Shown one piece after another: positions 38,473 to 46,845 of a stretch of DNA of 46,845 nt (its first letter is position 1; each line of letters begins with the position of its first letter). The DNA is from Candidatus Saccharimonadota bacterium (GTDB lineage Bacteria; Patescibacteriota; Saccharimonadia; Saccharimonadales; Saccharimonadaceae): assembly GCA_030523715.1 (NCBI GenBank), contig JAUNHY010000002.1, forward strand, positions 52,332 through 99,176, in the 5' to 3' direction. The notes under the pieces were generated by a model. That model did no database searches, was not told the origin of the DNA, and worked only from the letters and a program-made list of their open reading frames with translations. The translations under genes and the position numbers were made by a program.

Positions 38473-40281
38473 TTATTCGCCGTGAGAAAATCCATTCCCA
38501 ACTATTACGATAAAGTCGCAGGAATAGCTTGACAGAGCCTCAGGAAGCTCAGTAATTAAGTCAACATTATAGAGCTTCAGAAGCGCCTCAGCGGTCTTTG
38601 GTTTATTAGCGGTAACTTGATACACTTTTACACCATCAAAGCCGCCTAGGCCGCTTGGTGCGTTTCCAGTCTCAGAAATAATATATCCTTTGCCTTCGAG
38701 ATAAGTTTTTTCGTTAGCTGCAATTCCATAGGCGGAAGTGCCATTCAAGACCACTACCTTTGCCATCTCGGAAGTGAAGGCTTCGCCACTCAACTTACGC
38801 TTCATATAAGTATGAATATCGGAATAGTTGCCAACACCTCTAGTTGGAATTACATAAGAAATACCATTAATATTAGCAGTTGTCAGTAAAGCACGTGGCT
38901 TATCAACGGTATCATAAAGTGAAATCGTCTCTAAGCCAGAGAAGTCAAGATTAGTGCCAAGCTTCACGATTGTCTTAATCTCGGTGTCCTTAAAGTTAGT
39001 ACGTAGGTTATCGCCTACTGCAGATTTAATTGCCATTACTTTAGCGAGATCAAGTTTAGAGTTCTTTGCTTTCTTAGCAATTGCCTCAATAATTCTCTGT
39101 TGGAAATACTCGCGTGAGAAGTTACCATTTCCGGCACCATAACCACCATAAGCATTGCGGGCACGGGCTACACCGAGCGCTTGTTCACCATTAAGGTGTA
39201 CAACTTCACCATTCGGGAATTGAATATGATATTTATTACGTTTACCATCCGCTAGACCACGCTTATCGGTAGTAACAATAGTGGTTTCTGGGCCATCCCA
39301 AGTTTGATTCCCGTAAAGGAATACCACATCGATACCACCAAGCGCATCCACAATCTGAATCAACGCTTGCCAGTTTGCGTGTACATGATACTGAATATCT
39401 ACACCAAACACCTGTTCAAACACGGCCTCGAGCGCCAAAGCGCCTTCTTCCTCATATTTACGCTTTTCTTCGTCGGTAGATTTTTTATTAACCTTCAAGT
39501 ATTTACACCAGAAAACCTCATTAATCTTACCAGTAGAAGTACAAGTACTACTCTTGAGGTCGCGTGGTAAGCTAACTGCCTTCATGTCGCCAGTTTCTTG
39601 ATCGATACTCAACATTAACATTGAGTCTGTCAGATAACCGCCATCCCAATTTGGGTCATCCATCTTATAACCTTCAGTACCAAACACGAGAATATTTGTA
39701 CGACCATTCTCATCTTTTTCGAGTGGAGTGTCTGGATCAGAGAAGAGTACATTTACGATATTTCCACCATCGGTAACCTGATTTACAAAATCATTCAAAT
39801 AGTGGTACAACCATAAACCACCACCAATCAATAAGCCCAAGATAATAAGAAGAATAATCCACCTAACAATATGGCGTTTTTTCTTACCGGTTTTTGGTTT
39901 TTTAATCTTGGCTTTCTTGTCTTTCTTCTTTTTTGACCAACCTTTAGTTTTTTCATCTTGGGATACTTCCACGAGGTCGGTCGGATCTACATCTTTCACT
40001 TCGCTTAAAAATTCCTTCACAGCTTCTTTATTTTCAAATTCATCGTCAACTTCAGCAATAGACTCTTTTTCAGCTTTATTTAGACGCTCAAGTTTTTCAC
40101 CCTCGGCAATCATAGCTCGGAGTTCGGCATTAGAATCAGTAATACCAAGCTGTCTAGCGGCGGTCTTTTTCGCAGTTGTTCGGCGCTTCATTACAGAGCT
40201 AGTTGTAGCGCGGCTCCGTCCACTCGCATTTCCACGCCCACCAGTTGTTCTCCGTTGAAGTCCATCAATAGACTTATTCAT
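38473..40281 (-). CDS. LCP (LytR-CpsA-Psr) family phosphotransferase
   Basis: 602 residues. Basic, low-complexity cytosolic N-terminus (1-138, with a Lys-rich GWSKKKKDKKAKIKK stretch), a single helix at 141-160, then the exported LCP domain: DSMLMLSIDQETG, SLPRDLKSS and YHVHANWQALIQIVDALGG. A LytR_C-type domain follows near the end (VVLNGTSAYGIAANEKTYLEG split as VVLNGTSAYGIAA and NEKTYLEGKGY). LCP enzymes attach glycopolymers to peptidoglycan. TAAAAT ends exactly 6 bases before the ATG and partly overlaps the stop of the upstream gene, so a leaderless transcript is likely. The N-terminal tail is longer than usual. Confidence 0.9.
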   Translation of the reverse strand: MNKSIDGLQRRTTGGRGNASGRSRATTSSVMKRRTTAKKTAARQLGITDSNAELRAMIAEGEKLERLNKAEKESIAEVDDEFENKEAVKEFLSEVKDVDPTDLVEVSQDEKTKGWSKKKKDKKAKIKKPKTGKKKRHIVRWIILLIILGLLIGGGLWLYHYLNDFVNQVTDGGNIVNVLFSDPDTPLEKDENGRTNILVFGTEGYKMDDPNWDGGYLTDSMLMLSIDQETGDMKAVSLPRDLKSSTCTSTGKINEVFWCKYLKVNKKSTDEEKRKYEEEGALALEAVFEQVFGVDIQYHVHANWQALIQIVDALGGIDVVFLYGNQTWDGPETTIVTTDKRGLADGKRNKYHIQFPNGEVVHLNGEQALGVARARNAYGGYGAGNGNFSREYFQQRIIEAIAKKAKNSKLDLAKVMAIKSAVGDNLRTNFKDTEIKTIVKLGTNLDFSGLETISLYDTVDKPRALLTTANINGISYVIPTRGVGNYSDIHTYMKRKLSGEAFTSEMAKVVVLNGTSAYGIAANEKTYLEGKGYIISETGNAPSGLGGFDGVKVYQVTANKPKTAEALLKLYNVDLITELPEALSSYSCDFIVIVGNGFSHGE

Positions 40282-40290
40282 TACACTATT

Positions 40291-41640
40291 TTAACACAGC
40301 AAGCGCTTTTGCCCCACCCAGTACAAGATAGGGGTCATAAGATAAATATGTAAAACATTCGGAAAACCCGAAAAGAAACAAAGCGTAATTACATAGGCAA
40401 CAATAATCGGAACTAATAGTACGCCGCCTTTTAATTTATATATATTTTTACAAATTATAACGATAAGAATAATTAAAAAGATAATTCCAACTACCCCAAG
40501 CTCTAATAATATATTTACATATTCATTTTGAACGATTTCTTTGCTACCTATTTCTTCGGAGTAACTACTCATGGCGACTCCAGCGCCACCAATTCCTACC
40601 CCAAGGTATTTATTATTTGCACTCCAAGTTCCAAAGGCGATTTCATTCAAGTTCAGCCGAACATTAGTTGACTCTTCAATATATCCCGAGAAGGTCGACT
40701 GTTCACCTTCGGTAGAAACTTGTTCGCGTAAATCTACTTTTCCAAGCGTAATTTGGTGGATTGATCGCTGAATCCCTTGCGCAAAATTTTCAGACGTTGG
40801 TGACATCTCGGCCCATAAACCTTGCAATAATAATCCACAACCGCAACCCAAAATCGCGGGCACTAGCAGCCAAAATGCGTGCTTAGATTTATCGCGGACC
40901 AGTAAAACTACTCCCATTACGGCTCCAGCTAATCCGAATGCGTATAAAGCTCCGCGCGAGAAGCAAATATATAATGTCATAATTAAGAAAATTGACAAGC
41001 CAACATAACCGAACAATGTTCGCTTGCTAACTTCGTCTTTTATGGCATTATATAAAACTAACAGAGATATTAACGCTGGCGCAATCAATAAATTACCCAT
41101 AAATTGTGGCTCGATCGCTAGGCCATTTGGATGTGGAAAACCTAGCACGGTATAGACGCAGCCCGGACAGAGTAATGAAAGTTCTGTATTTGCGCCTAAA
41201 ACATCCGCAAAGCACTGCACGATACAAATTATCGAAACCAGCACACTCATCGCCATATAAACGCTCAAAACGCGCTTTAAGTAATCTTTTTCGAACTTAA
41301 TATTAATAATATTTACCACGCTCATGAAAATTAGCCACAGAATCCCGGCTGTCAGTACGCCGCGCAATGGGTTGGCCGACCAAAAGATAGATAATACGGC
41401 AAATACCGGGAAAAGCAGAATCAGAACGGATTTTCTTACTCCATAATGAGTTAAAATCGCTGGCATCTTAAACATACTAATACAGCCAAAAATTGCCAGC
41501 CAAATCAGCGGCAAAGACAACTCAAAATTCATCGAATCATTCGCGCCGAGTCGAATTACTGGATAGTAAGAGAAAAACACCACAATTGGCAGCAAATAAA
41601 TTAGTAAACTCTCAGCCTTACTTAGCGACTTTTTCATCAA
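40291..41640 (-). CDS. O-antigen ligase-like polytopic membrane protein
   Basis: 449 residues with about eleven or twelve hydrophobic helices, and a large polar loop (about 275-345) between two late helices, the layout of the Wzy_C/O-antigen ligase family. Stretches such as CFSRGALYAF and GVGIGGAGVAM fit the family, in which conserved Arg and Gly residues line the catalytic site. It could join a lipid-linked glycan to an acceptor or to another chain. It overlaps the 3' end of the GT4 gene by 23 bases, so translation is coupled; start could be the ATG at 41640 or at 41637. Confidence 0.75.
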   Translation of the reverse strand: MMKKSLSKAESLLIYLLPIVVFFSYYPVIRLGANDSMNFELSLPLIWLAIFGCISMFKMPAILTHYGVRKSVLILLFPVFAVLSIFWSANPLRGVLTAGILWLIFMSVVNIINIKFEKDYLKRVLSVYMAMSVLVSIICIVQCFADVLGANTELSLLCPGCVYTVLGFPHPNGLAIEPQFMGNLLIAPALISLLVLYNAIKDEVSKRTLFGYVGLSIFLIMTLYICFSRGALYAFGLAGAVMGVVLLVRDKSKHAFWLLVPAILGCGCGLLLQGLWAEMSPTSENFAQGIQRSIHQITLGKVDLREQVSTEGEQSTFSGYIEESTNVRLNLNEIAFGTWSANNKYLGVGIGGAGVAMSSYSEEIGSKEIVQNEYVNILLELGVVGIIFLIILIVIICKNIYKLKGGVLLVPIIVAYVITLCFFSGFPNVLHIYLMTPILYWVGQKRLLC

Positions 41641-42715
41641 TAAACTTCTTTAACTTTTTCTTAAAGTTTTCCACGTCATATTCTTGTGCGCTTTTTGCAA
41701 TAAAGTCCTGATCTAGCTTTAATTTTTCAAAGTCTTTCAAAGCCTGCGCTAAAGAATCCACAGTTTGCTTCCCAAACAAAAGCCCATTTTTCTTATTTAT
41801 CACATAATCTTTTGCACCACCTTTAGCGTACGCAATTACCGGGCAACCCGCCGAAAGCGCCTCTACTGGCGCTATTCCAAACGGCTCCATACTCGGGAAG
41901 AGAAAAGCTTCCGCGTGCCAGAGTTCTCTCGCTAAATCTTCTGTGCTCATAAACGGCAAAAAGCGAATCAAATCCGAACCATTGGCGGCTTTAACTAAAT
42001 TCTCATGTTCTGGCCCTTCGCCAATTACAGTTAGTTTCTTACCGGCCTTAATGCAGGCTTTTATTGCTAAATCTTGGCGTTTCCAGGATACCTGGCGAGA
42101 AAAGTTAATAAAACCATCTCTTGTTGTATTTTTTACAACAGGAAACTTATCCGTGTCTACTGGCGGCGCAATTACAGTCGCTTCACGCTTATAATATCTC
42201 TTAATCATATTTGCTGCATAAGAGGAAATTGTCACAAAATAATCTGGTCGTTGCGCAGCATAATAATCCGCATTTTTTAATGGCTTTACAAAGCGTTTAA
42301 AGAAAAAACGCACTATCGGATTTAAAATCCCAAAGCCTGGATTTTTTACGTAATCATCATACATTTGCCAATAATATTGTGTTGGCACGTGACAGTAGCA
42401 AATATGCGTCGTCTTAGTGCCGCACTTAATCGACTTTGCTTCCGCGCCAGTTACAGAAATCACTAAGTCGTACTCAGATAAATCTAGATTATCAAAATAA
42501 TGTTGGCGCAACATTGGAATTAAACGGCGGATTTTTTTCGGAAAATGCTGTAAATATCCCGTGCGCACATCCGCATCTTTAAACCAATCTATTCCTTTTG
42601 GGTTATATTGGGACGTATAAATCGGCGCATCAGGATACATCTCATGTATCGCCAATAACACCTTTTCTGCACCACCCACATTCGTCAGCCAATCACAAAC
42701 AATCGCTACTTTCAT
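41618..42715 (-). CDS. GT4-family glycosyltransferase
   Basis: 365 residues with GT-B fold features: an N-terminal CDWLTNVGGAEKVLL (glycine-rich acceptor loop), the central PPVDTDKF hinge, and the C-terminal EPFGIAPVEALSAGCPVIA with the E-x7-E motif that grips the nucleotide sugar. Several GT4 mannosyltransferases have this pattern; the sugar donor is uncertain. TATAAT (complement of 42724-42729) is 8 bases before the ATG and no ribosome site is seen, so leaderless. Divergent from galE with only 36 bases between start codons. Its end overlaps the O-antigen-ligase-like gene. Confidence 0.9.
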   Translation of the reverse strand: MKVAIVCDWLTNVGGAEKVLLAIHEMYPDAPIYTSQYNPKGIDWFKDADVRTGYLQHFPKKIRRLIPMLRQHYFDNLDLSEYDLVISVTGAEAKSIKCGTKTTHICYCHVPTQYYWQMYDDYVKNPGFGILNPIVRFFFKRFVKPLKNADYYAAQRPDYFVTISSYAANMIKRYYKREATVIAPPVDTDKFPVVKNTTRDGFINFSRQVSWKRQDLAIKACIKAGKKLTVIGEGPEHENLVKAANGSDLIRFLPFMSTEDLARELWHAEAFLFPSMEPFGIAPVEALSAGCPVIAYAKGGAKDYVINKKNGLLFGKQTVDSLAQALKDFEKLKLDQDFIAKSAQEYDVENFKKKLKKFIDEKVAK

Positions 42716-42751
42716 TTGTTTAGATTATACCAAACCATTATACTTATATGT
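42716..42751. promoter_or_regulatory. Divergent promoters between the GT4 and galE genes
   Basis: Plus strand: TTGTTT (42716-42721), 17 bases, TATACT (42739-42744), 7 bases from the galE ATG. Minus strand: TATAAT (complement of 42724-42729), 8 bases from the GT4 ATG. Only 36 bases hold both promoters, so RNA polymerase can probably serve only one at a time. Confidence 0.65.
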
Positions 42752-43762
42752 ATGAACGGTAAGATTTTAGTAACAGGGGGAACGGGGTATATCGGCTCAC
42801 ATACAGTCGTCGAACTTCTTAACGCCGGCTACGAAGTCGAAATCCTCGACAATTTATTTAATAGCAAAATTGAAGTCCTCGATCGCATCGATCGAATTAC
42901 GGGTAAAAAGCCAAAGTTTTACAAGGCAGATCTCTTAGATCGTGTAGCGCTTGACGATATTTTTGCAAACACCAAGTACGATTCTGTTATTCACTTTGCT
43001 GGCCTTAAGGCTGTTGGTGAGTCTGTCCAAAAACCACTCGAATACTACAAGAATAACGTCGATGGTACCATCAACCTTCTTCAGTCCATGCAGGAACATG
43101 GCGTCAAAAAGATTATCTTTTCTAGCTCCGCCACAGTTTACGGTGTTCAAGAATCCCCAGAATATGTCGAAACCATGACTACTGGCGGACAACTCTCAAA
43201 CCCATACGGCCGCACCAAATATTTTATCGAAGAAATTATGAAAGATCTCTGTACGGCCGACCCAGAGTTCCAGGTTGCCTTATTGCGCTACTTCAACCCA
43301 ATCGGTGCCCATCCATCCGGCTTACTTGGTGAAGATCCAAATGGCATCCCAAACAACCTTATGCCAATCGTGATGCAAGTTGCACGTGGTCAGCGCGAAA
43401 AACTCGGCGTCTATGGCAACGATTACCCAACCAAAGATGGTACTTGTCGCCGCGATTATATCCATGTTGTAGATCTCGCCAAAGGTCACATGGCTATGCT
43501 CGACCATATGCAGCCAGGTGTTTCTATCTTCAATCTTGGTTCTGGCGAACCAAATTCCGTCATGGAAATTATCGCTGCCTTCGAGAAGGCTAGTGGCAAA
43601 GAGCTTCCATACGAAGTAGTCGCACGTCGTGCTGGTGATCTTCCAGAGTTCTGGGCCAATCCTGCCAAAGCCAAGGCTGAGCTCAGCTGGCAAACCGAGC
43701 TCACTATTGATGATGCAATGAAGGATACGCTAAACTTTATTAGCCACGAATCAAAACAATAA
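42752..43762 (+). CDS. galE: UDP-glucose 4-epimerase
   Basis: 336 residues. Rossmann motif VTGGTGYIGSH at 7-17, the catalytic Ser-Ser and Tyr-x3-Lys (FSSSATVYG, then PYGRTKYF), FNPIGAHPSG, and GTCRRDYIHVVDLA, all diagnostic of GalE. It interconverts UDP-glucose and UDP-galactose (or the N-acetyl forms), feeding the glycosyltransferases around it. I chose the ATG at 42752; the frame from 42716 crosses the promoter. Its last 23 bases overlap the convergent GT2 gene and no terminator is seen. Confidence 0.96.
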   Translation: MNGKILVTGGTGYIGSHTVVELLNAGYEVEILDNLFNSKIEVLDRIDRITGKKPKFYKADLLDRVALDDIFANTKYDSVIHFAGLKAVGESVQKPLEYYKNNVDGTINLLQSMQEHGVKKIIFSSSATVYGVQESPEYVETMTTGGQLSNPYGRTKYFIEEIMKDLCTADPEFQVALLRYFNPIGAHPSGLLGEDPNGIPNNLMPIVMQVARGQREKLGVYGNDYPTKDGTCRRDYIHVVDLAKGHMAMLDHMQPGVSIFNLGSGEPNSVMEIIAAFEKASGKELPYEVVARRAGDLPEFWANPAKAKAELSWQTELTIDDAMKDTLNFISHESKQ

Positions 43763-44642
43763 TTTTTGCACCAAGCAACACAAAAGGGTTTTCGCAACGT
43801 ATTTTCTCGCGAAGACTCTTTTTTGAGCGCGCCACTGCTAACGCATGAGAGATTTTGAAGCGTAAATGTAATTTCTTTAGAAGTTTTTGCGCATGTTTAG
43901 AAGGATTGCGCCCCACAAATACTTTTATATCGGCAAAATTCTTTTCCCAATTTTCCCAGCGCAGGGATGATTCAGATACAACCGATGTCGGCGTTCCATA
44001 ATTATAGGTATAAAGTGGATCTGGCACAAAGTTTATCTCGCCATCGCCCGCCGCTTTTAGATAATCTAAGACAAATTTTGTATCTTCCGCAAAATCTAGC
44101 TTCACATCAAAATGCACTTTGCCGCGCTTTATTACGGACATGTCGTAAATTTTATTCACACAGGAGTATAAATGCGCATCCTCCACCATCAGGCGCAGAA
44201 TATATTCTTCCCATTTTTCGCCATCCCGGCGCGGGGAAGCTGGCTCAGTAAATTTATCCACAATCTTATTTGAATGCAGATAGTTCTGGCGAATTCCGCA
44301 AACCGCCAAACAAGTATCTTCTTCAGAAATCGCTTCGAGCATCTTAGATAAGAATAAGTCTGCCACATCGTCGTCGGAGTCCAAAAATACTACATAATCT
44401 CCAGTTGCTTCTTCTAAACCTCGGTTGCGCGATGTCGCAGTGCCATGGTTTTCCTCCTGATGTAGTACCTTTACGCGCTTATCTTTCTTGGCGACTTCAC
44501 GTACCTTTTTTAGACTATCGTCTGTGGAATTATCATCAACACAAATTATTTCTAAATCACGCACTTTATTGTTTAGGAGTTGCTTTACTAGCTCCGCGCA
44601 AGATTCCCCTGTATTAAAGAAAGGAATAATTATCGATACCAT
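43740..44642 (-). CDS. GT2-family glycosyltransferase
   Basis: 300 residues. MVSIIIPFFNTGE (nucleotide-sugar binding strand), CVDDNSTDDS, ATSRNRGLEEATGDYV and the metal-binding FLDSDDD (DxD) are typical of GT-A family 2. Predicted cytosolic, with a basic C-terminal end that may contact the membrane. The ATG at 44640-44642 is exactly 6 bases from TATAAT (complement of 44649-44654) with no Shine-Dalgarno, so leaderless; a longer frame to 44693 reads through the promoter. Divergent from the exporter gene. Confidence 0.92.
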   Translation of the reverse strand: MVSIIIPFFNTGESCAELVKQLLNNKVRDLEIICVDDNSTDDSLKKVREVAKKDKRVKVLHQEENHGTATSRNRGLEEATGDYVVFLDSDDDVADLFLSKMLEAISEEDTCLAVCGIRQNYLHSNKIVDKFTEPASPRRDGEKWEEYILRLMVEDAHLYSCVNKIYDMSVIKRGKVHFDVKLDFAEDTKFVLDYLKAAGDGEINFVPDPLYTYNYGTPTSVVSESSLRWENWEKNFADIKVFVGRNPSKHAQKLLKKLHLRFKISHALAVARSKKSLREKIRCENPFVLLGAKIIVLIRG

Positions 44643-44695
44643 AGGGCTATTATACCAGTGCTGGGGCACTCTAGTTATGGTAAAATAGAGCATAT

Positions 44696-45511
44696 ATGAG
44701 TAATATGCCTCAGGTGTTTAACCGTCGTAATCGTGTGCTCTTAAAAGAGCTTAGCAAGACGGATTTTAAACTTCGTTATCAAGGGTCGGTTTTGGGCTAT
44801 CTTTGGGCAGTTTTGCGCCCAATGCTCCTCTTTCTGATTCTTTATGTTGTCTTTAGCAAGATTTTACGTTTTGGCGCAGACATTCCGCATTATCCAGTCT
44901 ATCTGCTTTGCGGCACTATCTTCTGGAACTTCTTTACAGAGTGTACCAATATGGGCATTCAGTCTATCGTTATGCGCGGCGATCTAATTCGTAAGCTCAG
45001 TTTTCCAAAGTGGATTATTACCATCTCTACCACCTCTACGGCAGTAATTAACCTCTTTATCAATATCTGTGTCTTGATTATTTTTGCGCTTTTCAATGGT
45101 GTTACTCCAAGCTGGACTTGGCTACTTGTGCCAGTCTCAATTATCGAAATTTACTCACTCGCTCTTGGCATTGCTTTCTTGCTTGGTTCTATTAACGTCA
45201 AATATCGTGATATAGCATCCATTTGGGAAGTTATGATTCAAGCCTTATTCTACTGTGCGCCAATCATCTACCCAGTCTCGATGGTGGCAAATTACAGTGT
45301 TTTGGCCGCCCGCATTGTGCTCTTAAACCCAATCGCGCAGGTAATCCAGGATGTCCGCTATAACCTTATTACAAACACAACTATCACGACCTGGAATTAT
45401 GAAGGCTCTTGGTGGAGCAAGATGGTCCCAGTTGTTCTAGTAGTTGTCGTATTCTTCGCTGGCGCTATCTATTTCCGCAAGAAATGTAAATACTTTGCGG
45501 AGGAGGTTTAA
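44696..45511 (+). CDS. Polysaccharide ABC exporter permease (Wzm/TagG type)
   Basis: 271 residues with six hydrophobic helices. KELSKTDFKLRYQGSVLGYL, split as KELSKTDFKLRY and QGSVLGYLWAVLRPM, is the amphipathic gate helix and connecting region of ABC2 exporters of O-antigen and teichoic acid; NVKYRDI and FYCAPIIYP come later. It moves lipid-linked glycan across the inner membrane. TAAAAT (44681-44686) ends 9 bases before the ATG and no ribosome site is seen. The ATP-binding partner starts 1 base after its stop. Confidence 0.92.
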   Translation: MSNMPQVFNRRNRVLLKELSKTDFKLRYQGSVLGYLWAVLRPMLLFLILYVVFSKILRFGADIPHYPVYLLCGTIFWNFFTECTNMGIQSIVMRGDLIRKLSFPKWIITISTTSTAVINLFINICVLIIFALFNGVTPSWTWLLVPVSIIEIYSLALGIAFLLGSINVKYRDIASIWEVMIQALFYCAPIIYPVSMVANYSVLAARIVLLNPIAQVIQDVRYNLITNTTITTWNYEGSWWSKMVPVVLVVVVFFAGAIYFRKKCKYFAEEV

Positions 45512-45512
45512 T

Positions 45513-46277
45513 ATGTCTAAAGTTATGCTTGCTGAGCACGGTGGTGATGTTGCAATTCGTGTTAAAGATCTTCACAAGAGCTTCAAGCTTCCAACTGAGC
45601 GGGCTTGGGGCCTCAAACAAGCCATCTTTAACCGCCTCAAGGGCATTAAGGGCTACAAACGTCAGCAGGTTTTGCGCGGTATCGATTTTGAAGTAAAGAA
45701 AGGCGAATTTCTCGGCATTATTGGCCGCAACGGTTCTGGTAAATCTACGCTTCTTAAGGTCCTTTCTGGTATTTACGTACCAGACAAGGGGGAAGTAGAC
45801 GTTTATGGTACACTTATTCCATTTATCGAGCTTGGTGTAGGTTTTAACCCGGAGCTAACTGGCCGCGAAAATATTTATCTTAACGGTGCGCTACTTGGTT
45901 TTTCAAACAAAGAAGTCGACGAAATGTACGACGAAATCGTCAAGTTTGCCGAGCTCGAAGAATTTATGGACCAAAAACTCAAAAATTATTCTTCTGGCAT
46001 GCAAGTTCGTCTCGCGTTTTCGATTGCAATTCGTGCTCGCGGTGACATTCTTGTGCTCGATGAGGTTCTCGCCGTTGGCGACGCCGCTTTCCAAAAGAAG
46101 TGCAACGATTATTTCGAAAAGCTCCGCGACAACAAGCAGACTATCATTCTAGTTACGCACTCTATGGATAATGTTCGTAAATTCTGTAGCCGTGCGATTT
46201 TAATTGAAAACGGGAAAATCACTTGCGAAGGCGACCCAGCAAAAGTTGCCAAAGCTTACGAAAACCTATGGGCCTAA
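45513..46277 (+). CDS. Polysaccharide ABC exporter ATPase (Wzt/TagH type)
   Basis: 254 residues: Walker A GRNGSGKST, Q-loop region FIELGVGFNPELTGREN, signature YSSGMQVRLAF, Walker B ILVLDEVLAVGD and the switch histidine in VTHSM. It lacks the C-terminal carbohydrate-recognition domain found in some Wzt proteins, so chain termination must be handled elsewhere. GGAGGAGG lies 6 bases before the ATG at 45513; the frame extends to 45444 inside the permease gene and is not used. It overlaps the next glycosyltransferase gene by ten bases. Confidence 0.94.
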   Translation: MSKVMLAEHGGDVAIRVKDLHKSFKLPTERAWGLKQAIFNRLKGIKGYKRQQVLRGIDFEVKKGEFLGIIGRNGSGKSTLLKVLSGIYVPDKGEVDVYGTLIPFIELGVGFNPELTGRENIYLNGALLGFSNKEVDEMYDEIVKFAELEEFMDQKLKNYSSGMQVRLAFSIAIRARGDILVLDEVLAVGDAAFQKKCNDYFEKLRDNKQTIILVTHSMDNVRKFCSRAILIENGKITCEGDPAKVAKAYENLWA

Positions 46278-46845
46278 GAGTTCTTATTACTCACCCTTTC
46301 CTATATGAAATAAATGGCGCCACAAATGTCGCGCTTGAGCTCGCTGAATATCTTCAAAACCATGGCGATAAAGTCACGGTCTATACAAATGTTTTTGACT
46401 ATCCCATCAAGCAATATTTTGACGAGAAAAATATTCATGTCGATATTGCCCGCAAATATCCAAAATACCACCTCAAAGATTTTGATATCGTTTGGATAAA
46501 TTCGCAGACCTTTCCAATTAGTTTGTTAGAAGAGCTGGGCGATGCCGAAAAAGCCAAGCATGCACCAAAATTTATTTTCATGCATATGTCCGCACAGGAA
46601 TATTGTGCCGACGAGATGCCGTATATATACCAGTTCGAAGAAAAACTATCGTCACTCTCACTTTTTGTATCCGAAGAAGCGTTGGAGTTTAATGAAAAAT
46701 TCTTCGAAAAGATGCCGCCAACGGATTTTTATCGTAATCCAGCGCCAGAAAGTTATTTAATAGAGCGCAAAAACCTTCCAAAAATTCCACGTAAAGTTTT
46801 AGTAGTTTCTAATTTTCCATGCGGCGAGTTACGCGACATAAAACC
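46268..46845 (+). CDS. Glycosyltransferase, GT4-like, 3'-partial
   Basis: 192 codons are visible before the window ends. The start GLRVLITHPFLYEINGATNV, then ALELAEYLQNHGDKVTVYTN, resembles the acceptor domain of GT-B enzymes (a strand, a Gly/Ala loop, then helix and strand). KVLVVSNFP near the window end is where the second domain would begin, so the nucleotide-sugar motif is out of view. The ATG at 46268 lies inside the last codons of the exporter ATPase gene, showing coupling. Sugar specificity unknown. Confidence 0.75.
   Translation, partial: MGLRVLITHPFLYEINGATNVALELAEYLQNHGDKVTVYTNVFDYPIKQYFDEKNIHVDIARKYPKYHLKDFDIVWINSQTFPISLLEELGDAEKAKHAPKFIFMHMSAQEYCADEMPYIYQFEEKLSSLSLFVSEEALEFNEKFFEKMPPTDFYRNPAPESYLIERKNLPKIPRKVLVVSNFPCGELRDIK

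Noticed and set aside
46268-46845. Short frames at 46314 and 46542 as separate genes
   Set aside because: They lie in other frames of the partial glycosyltransferase, which has a coupled start at 46268 and is open to the window end.

Overview
The window looks like a chromosomal segment of a Candidatus Saccharibacteria (TM7) / Patescibacteria (CPR) relative. This is an inference from gene content and gene style, not from a marker-gene tree: a dnaA-dnaN-recF / rpmH-rnpA-yidC-jag origin locus, a reduced type IV secretion (T4SS) locus with many small VirB2-like pilins, PrgI-, TraC-, VirB4- and VirB6-like proteins, very short intergenic gaps (none over 300 bases), and surface-polysaccharide genes. 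The standard code is used: long genes contain no in-frame TGA, and TGA ends two genes.

Layout. 1-5.1 kb: end of a phosphoribosyltransferase-like gene, a HIT protein, a metallophosphoesterase, tRNA-Ser(CGA), tRNA-Arg(GCG), a degenerate Mur-ligase-like protein paired with a pentein-family (amidinotransferase-like) enzyme, and two small orphan genes with near-consensus promoters. 5.2-9.4 kb (minus strand): a short MurE-like ligase, a GtrII-like membrane glucosyltransferase, a CPBP protease and a two-helix membrane protein. 9.5-13.4 kb: CIRCE-controlled groES-groEL converging on a membrane-anchored serpin. 13.5-17 kb: small orphan genes, tRNA-Ser(GCT), a first pilin, a comF gene broken by an in-frame TGA, and an Hsp20 gene.

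17.1-32.2 kb is the main accessory block. Six minus-strand pilin-like genes (one a double-domain fusion) diverge from a plus-strand run of VirB6/TrbL-like protein, PrgI-like protein, split VirB4 (TraC-like part plus ATPase), a 919-residue membrane/surface protein, and a secreted protein with four putative enzymatic domains (SGNH esterase, phage-tail-type lysozyme, lytic transglycosylase, NlpC/P60-CHAP-like). Together they look like an envelope machine that exports or displays proteins and cuts peptidoglycan. VirB8, VirB9, VirB10, VirB11 and VirD4 are not seen here.

32.2-38.2 kb is the replication-origin locus. Gene polarity switches between dnaA and rpmH, and TTTTCCACA boxes lie on both sides of dnaA. 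38.4-46.8 kb holds surface-glycan genes: LCP transferase, O-antigen-ligase-like protein, GT4 and GT2 glycosyltransferases, GalE, a Wzm/Wzt-type ABC exporter and the start of another glycosyltransferase.

A theme across the window is promoter-to-start spacing. Roughly fifteen genes have a -10-like hexamer ending only 6-11 bases before the ATG and no Shine-Dalgarno sequence, which predicts leaderless mRNAs. Other genes carry clear AAGGAG-type ribosome sites.
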